In this document: piece after piece, positions 60,501-64,000 of the stretch | Layout: every line of letters begins with the position of its first letter | How positions within the stretch are numbered: position 1 is the stretch's first letter | DNA from: Axinella damicornis | Lineage: Eukaryota > Porifera > Demospongiae > Axinellida > Axinellidae | Length of the DNA: 64,000 nucleotides | NCBI GenBank assembly: GCA_963931865.1 | Contig: OZ007518.1 | Location: forward strand, 2,054,252 to 2,118,251 | Reading direction: 5' to 3' | The notes under the pieces: generated by a model | Databases searched by the model: none | Told to the model about the DNA's origin: nothing | The model's input: only the letters and a program-made list of their open reading frames with translations | Position numbers and translations under genes: made by a program

Positions 60501-61989
60501 ACTGGCTACTCTAGTCGCTCGTGCTTACACTGAACTTCCTAAAACACGCTGAATACACACTGCTGACCTTGCACACATGCACGTGCAACTAATCAAGCGC
60601 ATGGTCAAATCAATCAAATTTGTGCTGCGCCTTCCATTCACAGATACAGATAAGTGTGTGCTAACTTAAATATCAGCACCAATATTGGTATCGGCGGTAC
60701 CCTACTAAATGCATACACCCACCTTCACCCCAGGGTCTGTCTCCTCCTTGATGTTCTCCTCATGGCCAACCTCATGTGCCAGTAACCCACCTACGTTTCC
60801 ATCATCAGGATCTCTCTGTTGTGAGGATATGACAAGAATACCTGTACCTATACATTCATGTTAGGTGCATCTACCTCAGTACATGGGAAAGTAACCTACA
60901 GATACTCTATACAAGTCTATGCTGAACTATTCAATTTTCGTGCTTAGTGATGTAATTTTTATACTGGTATTCTACCCATAGTACTTGTACTAGAAACAGA
61001 GTGCAATACTTTCCTGTTTTCATTAATACCCTGTGTATTGTACATTGTCAAGATCTGACTAAATATGTGGTGAATGGTTAGTTCTTGCCTTGAGTGCATA
61101 GCACTGTTACACCAAAGACGATACGTTGTCAATGGTGTTATCAGCAAGTTTACAACTACTAGAATGTTGCCTGACCAATACGTAATACTTACCTTGTATC
61201 TCTTCTCATTTCTATTGTCTGGAGTGGGAGCTTCCCCCTCATAGATGCATCTGTTGGCAATGGTCACTCGGAGAACTCGTTGGTCCCAGAAGTATTCGGT
61301 GTTCTCCTGGACTCGCCTGATGATGAAGTTGGTGAGGTGCGAGGGAGTTATCCAGGTCATTTCAATGCATCCATCTGCAACCCTTTCGAACAACAACGCA
61401 GAATGCGGTATTTCAAGTCGACGTGCTAATGAATCCCACACCTCCTTCACGTACTGCAGTGTGCACTCAGTTACATTTTCTCCCACTTTTAATGAGAGCA
61501 CATTGAACAACTCAGGGTCAGCTTCTGACTCTTCGTCTTGCTGGGACACGGCATCAACGTAATCTTGCATGTCTGTCACTAGCGCAAGCCCAGCCAAATC
61601 TTCGTCATATTTTCTCATTTCTTCTTTCAACTCTTGATCATCACTTGCATAGTGGTCGATGATGGAGCGCAAAACATGGCAATTCTTGTAACTCAGCAAG
61701 CCTCTTTTGCTGAGTGCTACGAGGACGTCACCAAAATCTCGTGCAGTATCCAGGACTTTGTCGACGAACTCACTGGCATCTACTTCCCTGGAGTCATTGT
61801 TGTTGCATTCTGGTGAGTAGAGCGGAACGATAAACACTCGAAAATTTGCCATGTCGGTAATCTTCCCTTGCAGTTTGCGATGACTAAGTGCAAGCACGGA
61901 TGCAAATTTTCCTTCAAGTTTTCGGATTCGAAGATACAGTGCTGCAATGCGTGAAGCTCGACCTTTGCGTGATTGTGTCACTCTCTCTC
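15408..61989 (-). CDS. Gene B: domain X-CARD-domain X'-ankyrin array protein, 5' end beyond the right edge
   Basis: Read leftwards, in-phase exons are 61193-61989, 60723-60815, 59678-59782, 59426-59474, 58300-58626, 56789-57597, 56472-56564, 52225-52323, 48163-48261, 38236-38334, 36377-36475, 33871-33969, 27664-27762, 25513-25611, 23812-23910, 22336-22434, 21423-21521, 18609-18707, 18193-18291, 15650-15730 and 15408-15551 (stop). Junctions are phase 0 except around the CARD (phase 1 on both sides); G/AC joins restore Asp on each side of it. The 61989 exon needs one base from an upstream exon, so the N-terminus, perhaps a Death exon as in gene A, lies outside. The ANK series spans about 37 kb. 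Domain content suggests a cytoplasmic sensor or adaptor of CARD/Death signalling (inference). A gene boundary within the long introns (38-48 kb, or 52-56 kb) cannot be excluded. Confidence 0.72.
15650..15730 (-). CDS. Gene B last, short ankyrin exon
   Basis: 81 bp, phase 0/0, acceptor TACAG, donor GTG/GTAAGC. DGLTALDLASLEGHADVC then QELLTAQPV. The repeat stops after the second helix, as in C-terminal capping repeats that need no loop to a following unit. Confidence 0.8.
15938..17043. mobile_element. 1.1-kb fold-back element with a nested MITE
   Basis: The ends GGCAGAAGGCCT and, after the TGG, ACCACTCCTACGT are repeated in inverse orientation at 16990-17043. Inner arms 16206-16312 and 16672-16895 contain CGGAACGGAACGG runs and TGCACGGGCGGTACCGTA. 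The right arm is interrupted by the 104-bp element at 16716-16819, so nesting order is clear. No transposase frame. Confidence 0.75.
16716..16819. mobile_element. TAGCC...GGCTA palindromic MITE, copy 1
   Basis: Almost perfect 104-bp palindrome (TAGCCTCGTTCCCAGTCCCA and its inverse) flanked by GGTTGTACC and GGTCGTACC, a 9-bp target duplication with one C-to-T change at a CpG. Confidence 0.85.
17254..17802. mobile_element. TA-flanked DNA element carrying a conserved short ORF
   Basis: Ends TACCGTAGTTTGGGAAAT and (inverse) TACCGTAGTTTGAGAATA, TA at the edges. Subterminal DNA is AT-rich with many CGAAAATTTT words. The GC-richer middle holds an ORF (17411-17695). Confidence 0.75.
17411..17695 (+). 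CDS. Short ORF inside the 17254-17802 element
   Basis: 94 codons from ATG to TAG: MSIQSYLKPRNGLPDPKG, then SLTLPSQAIALANSEARK. The start resembles the N-termini of a transposon-associated protein family I have seen in sponge genomes (S..SY..PR.GLPDPKG.L), before the zinc-finger/transposase part. Here the element ends soon after, so this is a truncated first-exon remnant rather than a working gene. Composition differs sharply from the AT-rich flanks. Confidence 0.4.
   Translation: MSIQSYLKPRNGLPDPKGPLSLTLPSQAIALANSEARKQPKTAARNCGAFTDTIVRVVGFSCTRQLFTDSRLPYFFVDMVSTNTSSVKFRHVSR
18193..18291 (-). CDS. Gene B ankyrin exon (NGTTPLMMASQ)
   Basis: A 99-bp, phase 0/0 exon, acceptor CCACAG, donor CAG/GTGAGA. 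NGTTPLMMASQQGHPSLV then RILLQAGATVNTTNQ. Confidence 0.85.
18609..18707 (-). CDS. Gene B ankyrin exon (NGETPLYGACS)
   Basis: A 99-bp, phase 0/0 exon, acceptor CCTAG, donor AAG/GTAGGG. NGETPLYGACSNGHSEIV then DHLLTAKADVNLQRK. Confidence 0.84.
18891..19392. mobile_element. TTAA-flanked piggyBac-like MITE, copy 1
   Basis: TTAACCCTTTAAGTCCTAA at the left and, inverted, TTAACTCTTTAGGACCTAA at the right, with TTAA exactly at both edges. The related intron copy at 24097-24100 has a single TTAA with the same flanks (GGGGGAGTA / GGCTATGGCC). Non-coding; interior shared with 54980-55481 and 55827-56337. Confidence 0.88.
20306..20701. mobile_element. TAGCC...GGCTA MITE, copy 2 (396 bp)
   Basis: TAGCCTCGTTCCCAGTCCCA and inverse ends, with long inverted arms reaching CACGTGA. 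Flanked by AGCTGTCTA / AGCCGTCTA (9 bp). The duplicate intron block at 25190-25205 has the single, uninterrupted AGCCGTCTA. Confidence 0.85.
20986..21025 (-). pseudogene. Ankyrin exon fragment
   Basis: About 40 bp (AAKADVN... before the CCTTCAGAGAGAGG end) resemble the end of an ADVNLQ exon, with an AATATT insertion inside. Comparable debris lies near 30090 and 37160, next to CCATACCTCTTCAAA in all three places. Confidence 0.45.
21423..21521 (-). CDS. Gene B ankyrin exon (AGITALHYAAN)
   Basis: A 99-bp, phase 0/0 exon, acceptor CACACAG, donor GAC/GTAATA. AGITALHYAANFQHEDIV then ELLTELGADPDRQDD. Its flanks are not part of the large duplicated blocks, so it is probably an older repeat. Confidence 0.8.
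22336..22434 (-). CDS. Gene B ankyrin exon (DGTTPLMVASQ)
   Basis: A 99-bp, phase 0/0 exon, acceptor CAACAG, donor CAG/GTGAGA. DGTTPLMVASQQGHPSVV then RILLQAGATVNTTNQ. Differs from 18193 by three residues (N1D, M8V, L17V). Confidence 0.85.
22827..22862 (-). pseudogene. Ankyrin exon fragment
   Basis: MKADINIRRK before GTGGAA matches the last third of an ADVNLQRK exon; upstream it runs into a stop and unrelated sequence. Confidence 0.5.
22908..23456. mobile_element. Probable TA-flanked element with TACCGTAT ends
   Basis: Starts TACCGTATATCTTCT and ends AAATACGGTA. Contains AT-rich, CGAATAATT-like subterminal sequence and a GC-richer core (23028-23300). Only the outermost bases are clearly inverted, so the limits are less sure than for its relatives. 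Confidence 0.45.
23812..23910 (-). CDS. Gene B ankyrin exon (DGATPLYIACG)
   Basis: A 99-bp, phase 0/0 exon, acceptor CCTAG, donor AAG/GTAGGA. DGATPLYIACGKGYAEIV then DHLLTAKADVNLQRK. Duplicate partner of 18609. Confidence 0.84.
24281..24630. mobile_element. TA-flanked element with TACTGTAGATC ends
   Basis: TACTGTAGATCCAGAAATTTTC at the left (trim to the first 20) is mirrored by GAAAATTTCCCGATCTACAGTA at the right. TA at both edges. The core (CTTGCTTCTGCGATTCCGCG onward) has no intact frame. Confidence 0.7.
25513..25611 (-). CDS. Gene B ankyrin exon (DGVSPLHMACH)
   Basis: A 99-bp, phase 0/0 exon, acceptor TTCCAG, donor GAG/GTGGGA. DGVSPLHMACHKNHGEIM then DRLLIAKADVNLQTE. Confidence 0.85.
25640..27170. 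repeat. Duplicated gene B intron block, copy 1
   Basis: Sequence downstream of ANK exon 25513 (landmarks CAGATGAACCAGGCCAAC, GAACAGTCAGCCAGCAC, CAATTTCCCAGCAGTGCTC, GAGCATCCCACATAGG) recurs in the same order at 33990-34970 and 38350-39110. It holds no coding exon of its own. Confidence 0.8.
25815..25855. repeat. GTCT microsatellite
   Basis: About ten GTCT/GTCA units next to a CGTGCGCATGCAC palindrome, inside a gene B intron. Confidence 0.7.
27183..27593. mobile_element. TAGCC...GGCTA MITE, copy 3 (411 bp)
   Basis: TAGCCTCATTC ... GCGAGGCTA, with inverted GATCTGGTCACGTG / CACGTGACCAGATC inner arms. Flanking 9-bp duplication AGTAAATGC / AGTAAACGC. An ORF of about 75 codons inside (27274-27501) looks like a captured or random frame. 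Confidence 0.85.
27664..27762 (-). CDS. Gene B ankyrin exon (TGASPLYMACQ)
   Basis: A 99-bp, phase 0/0 exon, acceptor TTCCAG, donor AAG/GTGGGA. TGASPLYMACQSNHGEIV then DRLLIAKAHVNLQQK. The usual ADVN is AHVN here. Confidence 0.85.
28069..28092 (-). repeat. Interstitial telomere-type repeat (CCCTAA)4
   Basis: Four perfect CCCTAA units, the animal telomere motif, inside a repeat unit in inverse orientation. The direct copy of the same unit at about 45148-45172 carries a degraded TTAGGG version with the same neighbours (GGAGTTATGA; GGCCTCCTTGTGTG). Confidence 0.85.
28285..29885 (-). repeat. Inverse copy of the 41-47 kb array unit, interrupted
   Basis: Begins GGCTACCAGGAGTGCGGT and ends GCTACCAGGAAGGCGGTTGC. 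In between it is the reverse complement of the array unit (CACCTTGGTGGTGGAGATA; GTGGTTGCCACGTGGCATGT). An unrelated insertion of about 1 kb (28797-29770) splits it. Confidence 0.75.
28797..29060. mobile_element. 264-bp hairpin MITE
   Basis: CAAGTAATAAAAA...GTAACAGGATGTAGGGATACC and its inverse form a near-perfect stem around a short loop at about 28925-28955. A diverged relative lies at 63190-63400, with matching downstream sequence too (AAAATGGC.T..CAA..GAAGCCATA), so both may be ends of one larger element family. Confidence 0.75.
31141..31700 (+). repeat. Direct copy of the 41-47 kb array unit
   Basis: Starts CGAGGGGCAACCGCACTCCT and contains ATGGCGACCAAAAGGAAGAC and ACCACCAAGGTGAGTTTC in the same order as array units. 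It lies inside the foldback element, so that element either captured it or the unit inserted later. Confidence 0.75.
31880..32035 (+). pseudogene. Coding-like fragment inside the foldback element, 5' part
   Basis: An open stretch reads VCGFLQVAGNDEVLAIID then AIASGVDITQPSRREQLK before TAG created by a nested insertion. Its continuation (32578-32705: APVLAGKCFYGQCLPADV) lies on the other side of that insertion. Origin unknown; probably a piece of an element-borne gene interrupted by the MITE. Confidence 0.4.
32036..32569. mobile_element. 534-bp hAT-like MITE with 8-bp duplication
   Basis: Ends TARGCCTTGACAAATTATGC in inverse orientation, flanked by perfect GCCAAGAG copies (32028-32035 and 32570-32577). 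AT-rich interior of AATAATAGG words. Similar debris near 15790-15930. Confidence 0.85.
33871..33969 (-). CDS. Gene B ankyrin exon (DGESPLYIACE)
   Basis: A 99-bp, phase 0/0 exon, acceptor TTCCAG, donor AAG/GTAGGA. DGESPLYIACEKNHGEIM then ERLLIAQADVNLQKK. Same block family as 25513 and 38236. Confidence 0.85.
33990..34970. repeat. Duplicated gene B intron block, copy 2
   Basis: Same landmarks and order as 25640-27170 and 38350-39110, downstream of ANK exon 33871. Small deletions and insertions separate the copies. Confidence 0.8.
35238..35391 (-). other. Unassigned open stretch with donor site
   Basis: From an ATG at 35391 the minus strand reads MGDFNSSCSRHPLTDNSI, later DCDSEAEPDSGIAPNSPR, to a GAG/GTGAGA donor. 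Upstream on the same strand are CCAAT and a TATTTATA string, but in the wrong order for a minus-strand promoter. It could be the first exon of a nested gene or element. No family recognised. Confidence 0.25.
35510..36144. mobile_element. 635-bp hAT-like element with GGGAC-rich ends
   Basis: Terminal inverted repeats of about 75 bp (GGTGGTTACTATTTTCCGGG; CCGGCTACTAATTTCCGGG) contain GGGAC pentamer runs. Perfect 8-bp duplication GATTTAGA at 35502-35509 and 36145-36152. The left arm carries a 37-bp TAGCC...GGCTA insertion. Confidence 0.88.
35595..35631. mobile_element. TAGCC...GGCTA MITE, copy 4 (37 bp, minimal)
   Basis: Only the two ends remain (TAGCCTTGTTCCCAGGCCC, inverted behind a short loop). 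Flanked by CGATCGAAC / CGATCTAAC, 9 bp with one change. Nested in the hAT-like element. Confidence 0.8.
36377..36475 (-). CDS. Gene B ankyrin exon (SGASPLYVACQ)
   Basis: A 99-bp, phase 0/0 exon, acceptor TTCCAG, donor AAG/GTGGGA. SGASPLYVACQNNHGEIV then DRLLIAKADVNLQRK. Nearly identical to 27664 and 48163 except at surface positions. Confidence 0.85.
36967..37015 (-). pseudogene. Ankyrin exon fragment
   Basis: Remnant of an ADVNLQ-type exon end (VKANTDVNLQWK before GTGGTG). The first half is missing. Lies 0.5 kb downstream of the intact 36377 exon. Confidence 0.55.
38236..38334 (-). CDS. Gene B ankyrin exon (DGVSPLHIVCQ)
   Basis: A 99-bp, phase 0/0 exon, acceptor TTCCAG, donor GAG/GTGGGA. 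DGVSPLHIVCQNNHGEIV then DRLLIAKADVNLQTE. Belongs to the duplicated block shared with 25513 and 33871. Confidence 0.85.
38350..39110. repeat. Duplicated gene B intron block, copy 3
   Basis: Third copy of the block described at 25640-27170, downstream of ANK exon 38236; ends at CAAACTGGCCGAATTT. Confidence 0.8.
39130..41050. other. Intron stretch without recognised genes
   Basis: Mostly single-copy within this window. A minus-strand open stretch (39431-39670) ends FKPTEIRASLIAEAAQLACE and LQRVE; it is helical in character but has no convincing start, acceptor or family. Nothing else supportable. Confidence 0.35.
41060..47110 (+). repeat. Tandem array of about 620-bp units, roughly ten copies
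   Basis: Unit starts (CGCACTCCTGGTAGCC or close) at about 41072, 41606, 42230, 42345, 42982, 43600, 44305, 45420, 46044 and 46488. Full units are 618-637 bp; others are truncated or carry insertions (44900-45410). Each full unit has, in order: GGTTAAACGGTAGCACAAGC, a CACGTG, a TATATA run, a second CACGTG in GCCACGTGGCAACC, ATGGCGACCAAAAGG, GTGAGTTTCGGC, ATGGCGGCC and ACCACCAAGGTGAGTTTC. Some edges carry ACACTCCTGGTA in inverse orientation, so units may be remnants of an element with these ends. Long open frames across units arise from the repeat itself. Confidence 0.85.
47138..47820. mobile_element. TA-flanked element with TACCRTAGTCTC ends
   Basis: TACCATAGTCTCTCAAAAATAC and its inverse at the right (read 20 bases in), continuing CGCCCA. 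Neighbouring array units show the empty site: GCTAAGTATTGCAATTCG, where a single TA stands in place of the element. Tc1/mariner-type target choice; no transposase inside. Confidence 0.85.
48163..48261 (-). CDS. Gene B ankyrin exon (DGASPLFVACH)
   Basis: A 99-bp, phase 0/0 exon, acceptor TTCCAG, donor AAG/GTGGGA. DGASPLFVACHNNHGEIV then DHLLIAKADVNLQRK. Member of the duplicated block shared with 36377 and 27664, including flanking intron. Confidence 0.85.
48468..48507 (-). pseudogene. Ankyrin exon fragment
   Basis: About 40 bp match the 3' end of the ADVNLQ exon type (LLLAKADVNLQ), then break into sequence normally found downstream of another exon copy (CAGATGAACCATGCAG). A recombined remnant, not a usable exon. 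Confidence 0.6.
48741..49304. mobile_element. TA-flanked element with TACCRTAGTGTCC ends
   Basis: TACCATAGTGTCCTGCTAAT and, inverted at the right, TACCGTAGTGTCCCGTTAAT. The homologous intron near 36287 (CACCAGTATACGCCCAGGG) is the empty TA site. Interior has a 60-odd-codon plus frame (HEIPGNVPWFMIDSIAVL) of unknown origin. Confidence 0.82.
49389..49440 (-). pseudogene. Broken ankyrin exon
   Basis: The second half of an ANK exon (GRLLKANADVNLQRK) remains. Its donor GT has become TT, and upstream homology ends in a CA-dinucleotide run at 49434-49450, so first half and acceptor are gone. Flanking intron sequence (CCCAGGGTGGAAACAAACAC side) matches that of exons 36377 and 48163, showing a dead copy of the same duplicated block. 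Confidence 0.75.
49560..50950. other. Intron stretch without recognised features
   Basis: No exon, repeat or element end that I can support; open frames here are short and lack splice signals. Confidence 0.4.
50951..51500. mobile_element. TAGCC-family element, large diverged copy
   Basis: CAGCCTCGTTCCCAGGGCC...TGCCAGTATT at the left and AATACTGGCTGTGGGAATGAGGTTA at the right (limits only; ends are diverged). Contains a pure C run (about 51367-51392) and an ORF at 51071-51295 (RDARSMPSHQQRQMVAIL) of unknown nature. No clean target duplication. Confidence 0.6.
52225..52323 (-). CDS. Gene B ankyrin exon (VGVTPVYIACW)
   Basis: A 99-bp, phase 0/0 exon, acceptor TTTACAG, donor AAG/GTGAGA. VGVTPVYIACWKGHRDIV then ECLLRANADVNRQIK. 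A consensus ANK repeat and the most diverged of the 'ADVN.Q' group. Confidence 0.82.
52460..52507. mobile_element. TAGCC...GGCTA-type MITE, copy 5 (48 bp)
   Basis: TAGTCTCGTGCCCAGACCC inverted to end GAGACTA, flanked by perfect 9-bp GTGAAGCAC on both sides. Confidence 0.85.
52577..53695. mobile_element. 1.1-kb giant hairpin element
   Basis: Left arm (about 52577-53122) and right arm (about 53219-53695) are near-identical inverted copies around a loop of roughly 95 bases. Arms contain four diverged internal repeats of TTGAATCCATTTTCAATTTT. Target duplication CCTCTCTT at 52569-52576 and 53696-53703. Confidence 0.88.
53738..53843. mobile_element. 106-bp palindromic MITE
   Basis: TTAAGGTAGCAGATACCCCT through GGGGGCCCCC to the inverse. 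Only a 5-6-base asymmetry (ACGTATACGT against ACGT) breaks the palindrome. TTAA at both ends. Confidence 0.8.
54358..54450. mobile_element. TAGCC-family element, left end truncated
   Basis: Palindromic around TTTCTCCACGGCTGCGAGA; the right end GGGAACGAGGCTA is intact, the left begins CAGGCCTCCGCCCAG without TAGCCTCGTTCC. Confidence 0.65.
54980..55481. mobile_element. TTAA-flanked piggyBac-like MITE, copy 2
   Basis: TTAACCCTTTACCAACCAAT to ...GGTTGGTAAAGAGTTAA. Almost identical to 55827-56337, differing by a short indel (GGTATGTTTAA present only in the latter) and scattered single bases; interior shared with 18891-19392. Confidence 0.88.
55827..56337. mobile_element. TTAA-flanked piggyBac-like MITE, copy 3
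   Basis: Same ends and orientation as copy 2, 345 bp away, TTAA at both edges. High identity between copies 2 and 3 implies recent activity or local gene conversion. Confidence 0.88.
56472..56564 (-). CDS. Gene B degenerate ankyrin-like exon
   Basis: 31 codons, phase 0/0, acceptor CCCAG, donor AGG/GTAAGT. EVELLEASCYGLLDPVI then LLTINGTNVNVATR. It keeps the second-helix and NGTNVNV ending of an ANK repeat but lacks the TPL.. start, as expected of a capping first repeat. Confidence 0.6.
56789..57597 (-). CDS. Gene B exon: divergent second domain X
   Basis: The 809-bp exon (phase 1 to 0), acceptor ACGCAG, donor AAG/GTTTGC. Joined to the CARD exon it reads LLQ-DYKHPSTLSAHRP. The C-terminal part tracks domain X with low similarity: LYWMPKAAFIFAGCVQQPLV and LSWLTIPEFSE align with SALLL..IA.GC...T.LIP.HLT, and RLLAETRVTRIAVGGWFY aligns with ..QRVLRVTIA.RC.Y. 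The N-terminal part is helical (FPNALAKLKQVLATLVF; LFKLLAPHWNSLSPDLMGLL). The alternative is an unrelated fold of similar size; I favour a diverged copy. Confidence 0.65.
57598..58299. other. Gene B intron between CARD and second domain X
   Basis: No exon or repeat that I can support in this 700-bp intron. Confidence 0.5.
58300..58626 (-). CDS. Gene B CARD exon
   Basis: The 327-bp exon (phase 1 to 1), acceptor TATAG, donor G/GTACAG. After an acidic lead (SSGDEHKDDAEALPEHELRV) comes a caspase-recruitment-type death fold: SFLWQYLDPSQLLPKLLDKF, LITEEDKEEAETYSRYAQ, TSIILRGLFDDYCPPNRLF, then KLCDTLDTIPGQEHLGRKLL. The 'LLDKFLITEED' turn and the terminal 'L..IPGQ.HL...L' helix are classic CARD features, and the length (about 90) is right. 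CARDs pair with other CARDs on caspases or signalling adaptors. Gene A has no CARD in the equivalent position. Confidence 0.85.
58627..59425. other. Gene B intron upstream of CARD
   Basis: AT-rich, with a short CA run at 59098-59110; no other feature recognised. Confidence 0.5.
59426..59474 (-). CDS. Gene B short linker exon 3
   Basis: 49 bp, phase 0 to 1, acceptor AACAG, donor G/GTAGGT: PEDGDEGNFPTPELSL. The single leftover G plus the AC opening the CARD exon gives Asp. Such a small exon is supported mainly by both splice sites and the exact phase change required. Confidence 0.55.
59678..59782 (-). CDS. Gene B acidic linker exon 2
   Basis: 35 codons, phase 0/0, acceptor AACAG, donor AGA/GTAAGT. 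TDPHEGNLEVPQAAEY then EEERLLLEKVKGPNRGR. Counterpart of gene A exon 5127-5240, with a short Leu/Glu helix. Confidence 0.65.
60006..60102. mobile_element. TAGCC...GGCTA MITE, copy 6 (97 bp)
   Basis: TAGCCTCGTTCCCAGGCC and inverse, flanked by ATTTGTAAC / ATTTGTAAT (9 bp, one change). Confidence 0.85.
60723..60815 (-). CDS. Gene B acidic linker exon 1 (DPDDGN)
   Basis: 31 codons, phase 0/0, acceptor AACAG, donor AAG/GTGGGT. RDPDDGNVGGLLAHEV at the start, NIKEETDPGVK at the end. Homologous start to gene A exon 5; acidic, no fold predicted. Confidence 0.65.
61193..61989 (-). CDS. Gene B exon: conserved domain X
   Basis: The 797-bp exon encodes about 265 residues paralogous end to end with gene A exon 4: IIDHYASDDQELKEEMRKY, DSLARRLEIPHSALLFERVA, DGCIEMTWITPSHLTNFI and FWDQRVLRVTIANRCIYEGE. 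Acceptor TTTACAG (needs one base from upstream, as in gene A), donor AAG/GTAAGT (phase 0). The shared phase at both ends shows both genes kept an ancestral exon. Function unknown. Confidence 0.82.
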
Positions 61990-64000
61990 CTGTAAAGGAT
62001 ATACAATATCAGGTTGAAGTCCGTACACCAGTGCTAGTATCCACATCCAATCCCAACATTACAAAACAAGAGTAAATAATTATAACATTCACAAGATAGT
62101 CTTTAAAAGACATGATTTGTCTCAGCACGACTTGGTGTCAGCTCAGAATCATGCAGAGGACATGCCGTCATAGATAATAGAACTACGTAGTTCTATTATC
62201 TATGATGGCATCTGGTTATAACCCTTTATGACTGCAAAACCTGTTAGCTATATACCGTATATATGAGTCTTTCAGCTTCAGCGTCAATATCCTTTGGGAG
62301 GTTCTGTGTGAGCACAAAAGGTGCAGGGGTCAGGGGAGGAGGAATGTTTTTATCCAATGGGTGAAAGAAGCTGTATCTGGGCTTATCGATGTTCAGTCGG
62401 AGCCATGGGGGCTGTTTTAAGATGGACGTAGACAACAATTCCCTCACTTTGCCATTTTTTTCAGCAATCATCTATCTAGCTAGACCCGAGTGGGTGTGGT
62501 TAAAGTCTTGTCTGTACTTGGGATGGCTGAGTGCCATAGGCGTAGCAGTGATTTGCAGGATGGTCAGGCGAAGTTAGGTGCTGCCGGGCAGCCGGAGGCA
62601 GTGCATAGAGGTGGGTAGTGTTGGAAAATTTCTTCACCTTCATTTTTCAGCTATCAGAATGGGCTCTCGTGGCACCTTTGTGCTTCGCACTGCAAGTTCC
62701 AGGTGTACGAGTATTGCAGGCCCGGGGACACCATGTGCTGCTCAAATTTCGCTCACGAACGTAATACGTACGTACACATAGGGTATACTAGATCATGGTC
62801 TCGTTCCCAAGACGTTCGGTATCAGGCAACGCACGGTATTGCGAGCTGAGGAGACAAGGCCAGGAGTTGCAACATAGATACGTATAAGCTATAGCGAAAA
62901 TATTTTTATGACGAAATTATAATAGTCCTATGTGCAGCTTGGAGCATGTAAAACACATGTGAATAGTATACATTGTGTATGGATGAGTATTCATCGTCCT
63001 GATTAATTATATTCACAGTTCTGTTAAGTAGATTCATGGCAGCCAAGCAAAACCTATAATCACTTTTGAGCCTCGATTTTAACGTAATTATTAAGAGTGA
63101 GGTGCAGGTATTCCTGCACTCACGCATGAGTATTGCAAATGATACGTACGTTCCACGTATGAACGTTAACCACATACTTTGGTACTGAGACAAAAAGTTT
63201 CAAGATAGCAGAATGGCAAAAAATTGATAAACAAGGTAGGGATGATAGCATAAGTATACAACCCAACCCTACATACATATCTTTCCACATGCTATACATG
63301 AAAAAGGTATGTAGGGAGGGGGGGGGGGGGGGTTGTTTTCTGAACTGTTGTATGCCACCATCCCTCGTTGTTTCCCCACTTTTTGCCGTTCTGCTGTACA
63401 TCATTTTTTTCAGCATATTTGACAGCGTTCCACCCTGCACTGAGTACACGGTTTTGAGTTCAAAGTTCAAAGTTGCTTCACTTATGCGAAGAAAATGGCA
63501 TCACAAGTGAAGCCATAATTCTGTGAATCGCTTTGTGACACTTGACAAAGCGATGAGGTTGTGCACTGCTCAGTGCAAAATGCTGTTGTTATGCGTGAAA
63601 CCGTCACGAGAGAGCACTTCATTCAGAGCACTGGGCAGTAATCACATTGTGTCAGCACCAATCACCAGCCATCGCAATGCTTTGTTTTAATATTCTTATG
63701 AATATCATGATTTTATGCTAACAAATTATTAGATATGGTTTAAACCCTTTTAGACCAAGTTAACAGCAAGGGACTGCCCCGTTGGCTCGGGCGCATGGCC
63801 GCACGCGCAGTGCACGCACCGCTATTGTTGGGCGCATGGTCGCTTGCGCAGTACGTGCGGCGCTGTTGTTCTTGAGACAACATGTTCGCCACATGTTCTG
63901 ACCGCTGGTGACTGTTGAACATCTTGGACGTCTGTCGCTATCTTTTTTTTTTCCTTTTCTTCCGCTGTGTTCTGCTGGTTCACAGCGTGATCAGTGAGGG
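61990..64000. other. Upstream gene B intron to the right edge
   Basis: No Death, CARD or other exon recognised. Contains a 50-bp palindrome (62162-62211, ATAGATAATAGAACTAC core), a region at 62590-62710 that matches 32700-32870 (CTTCACCTTCATTT.TCAG; GGGCTCTCGTGGCACCTT), and a diverged hairpin element with a G run at 63190-63400. The missing 5' exon of gene B must lie further right. Confidence 0.5.

Noticed and set aside
1..64000. CRISPR array, prokaryotic operon or integrated virus
   Set aside because: The tandem repeats are too long or lack spacers; there are no ribosome binding sites or operons, and no reverse transcriptase, capsid or polymerase motifs were recognised.

Overview
The window is eukaryotic: genes are split into short exons with GT-AG introns, there are no operons, and inverted-repeat DNA elements occur at high density. 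Two minus-strand genes combine death-fold domains (two Death domains in one, a CARD in the other) with a shared, unnamed conserved domain and a long run of ankyrin (ANK) repeats encoded one repeat per exon. From what I know of such families this combination points to an early-branching animal, most likely a demosponge. That assignment is inference; no ribosomal or mitochondrial marker is present.

Layout. Gene A (minus, start codon at 10739, running off the left edge) reads Death - Death - domain X - two acidic linker exons - at least five ANK exons. Gene C (plus, first coding exon ending at 11015, candidate last exon 13583-14197) starts head-to-head with gene A across about 130-160 bp, which probably holds a shared promoter. 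Gene B (minus, 61989 down to a stop at 15408, 5' end beyond the right edge) reads domain X - three linker exons - CARD - divergent second domain X - degenerate ANK - 13 full ANK exons - one short ANK exon - acidic, proline-rich tail. Gene B ends tail-to-tail with gene C. All exon junctions listed for A and B keep the frame: the ANK exons are phase 0/0 and nearly all 99 bp, so they can be gained or lost without a frameshift.

Between 18 and 49 kb, gene B's introns have been built by duplication of exon-plus-intron blocks. The new ANK exons differ mainly at the repeat positions that form the binding face in ankyrin proteins. The same introns are loaded with non-autonomous DNA elements: TTAA-flanked (piggyBac-like), TA-flanked (Tc1/mariner-like), 8-bp-duplication (hAT-like), and a short 'TAGCC...GGCTA' family with 9-bp duplications. 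Several insertions have an uninterrupted duplicate elsewhere in the window that serves as the empty site. From 41 to 47 kb there is a roughly 620-bp tandem array, with inverted and direct outlying copies at 28-31.7 kb, whose units carry CACGTG and TATA-like motifs and exon-like ATG...GTGAGT cassettes.

How the genes may work together (inference): A and B look like intracellular sensor/adaptor proteins in which a variable ANK array reads a ligand and Death/CARD domains recruit partners. Gene C is unrelated in sequence and of unknown function.
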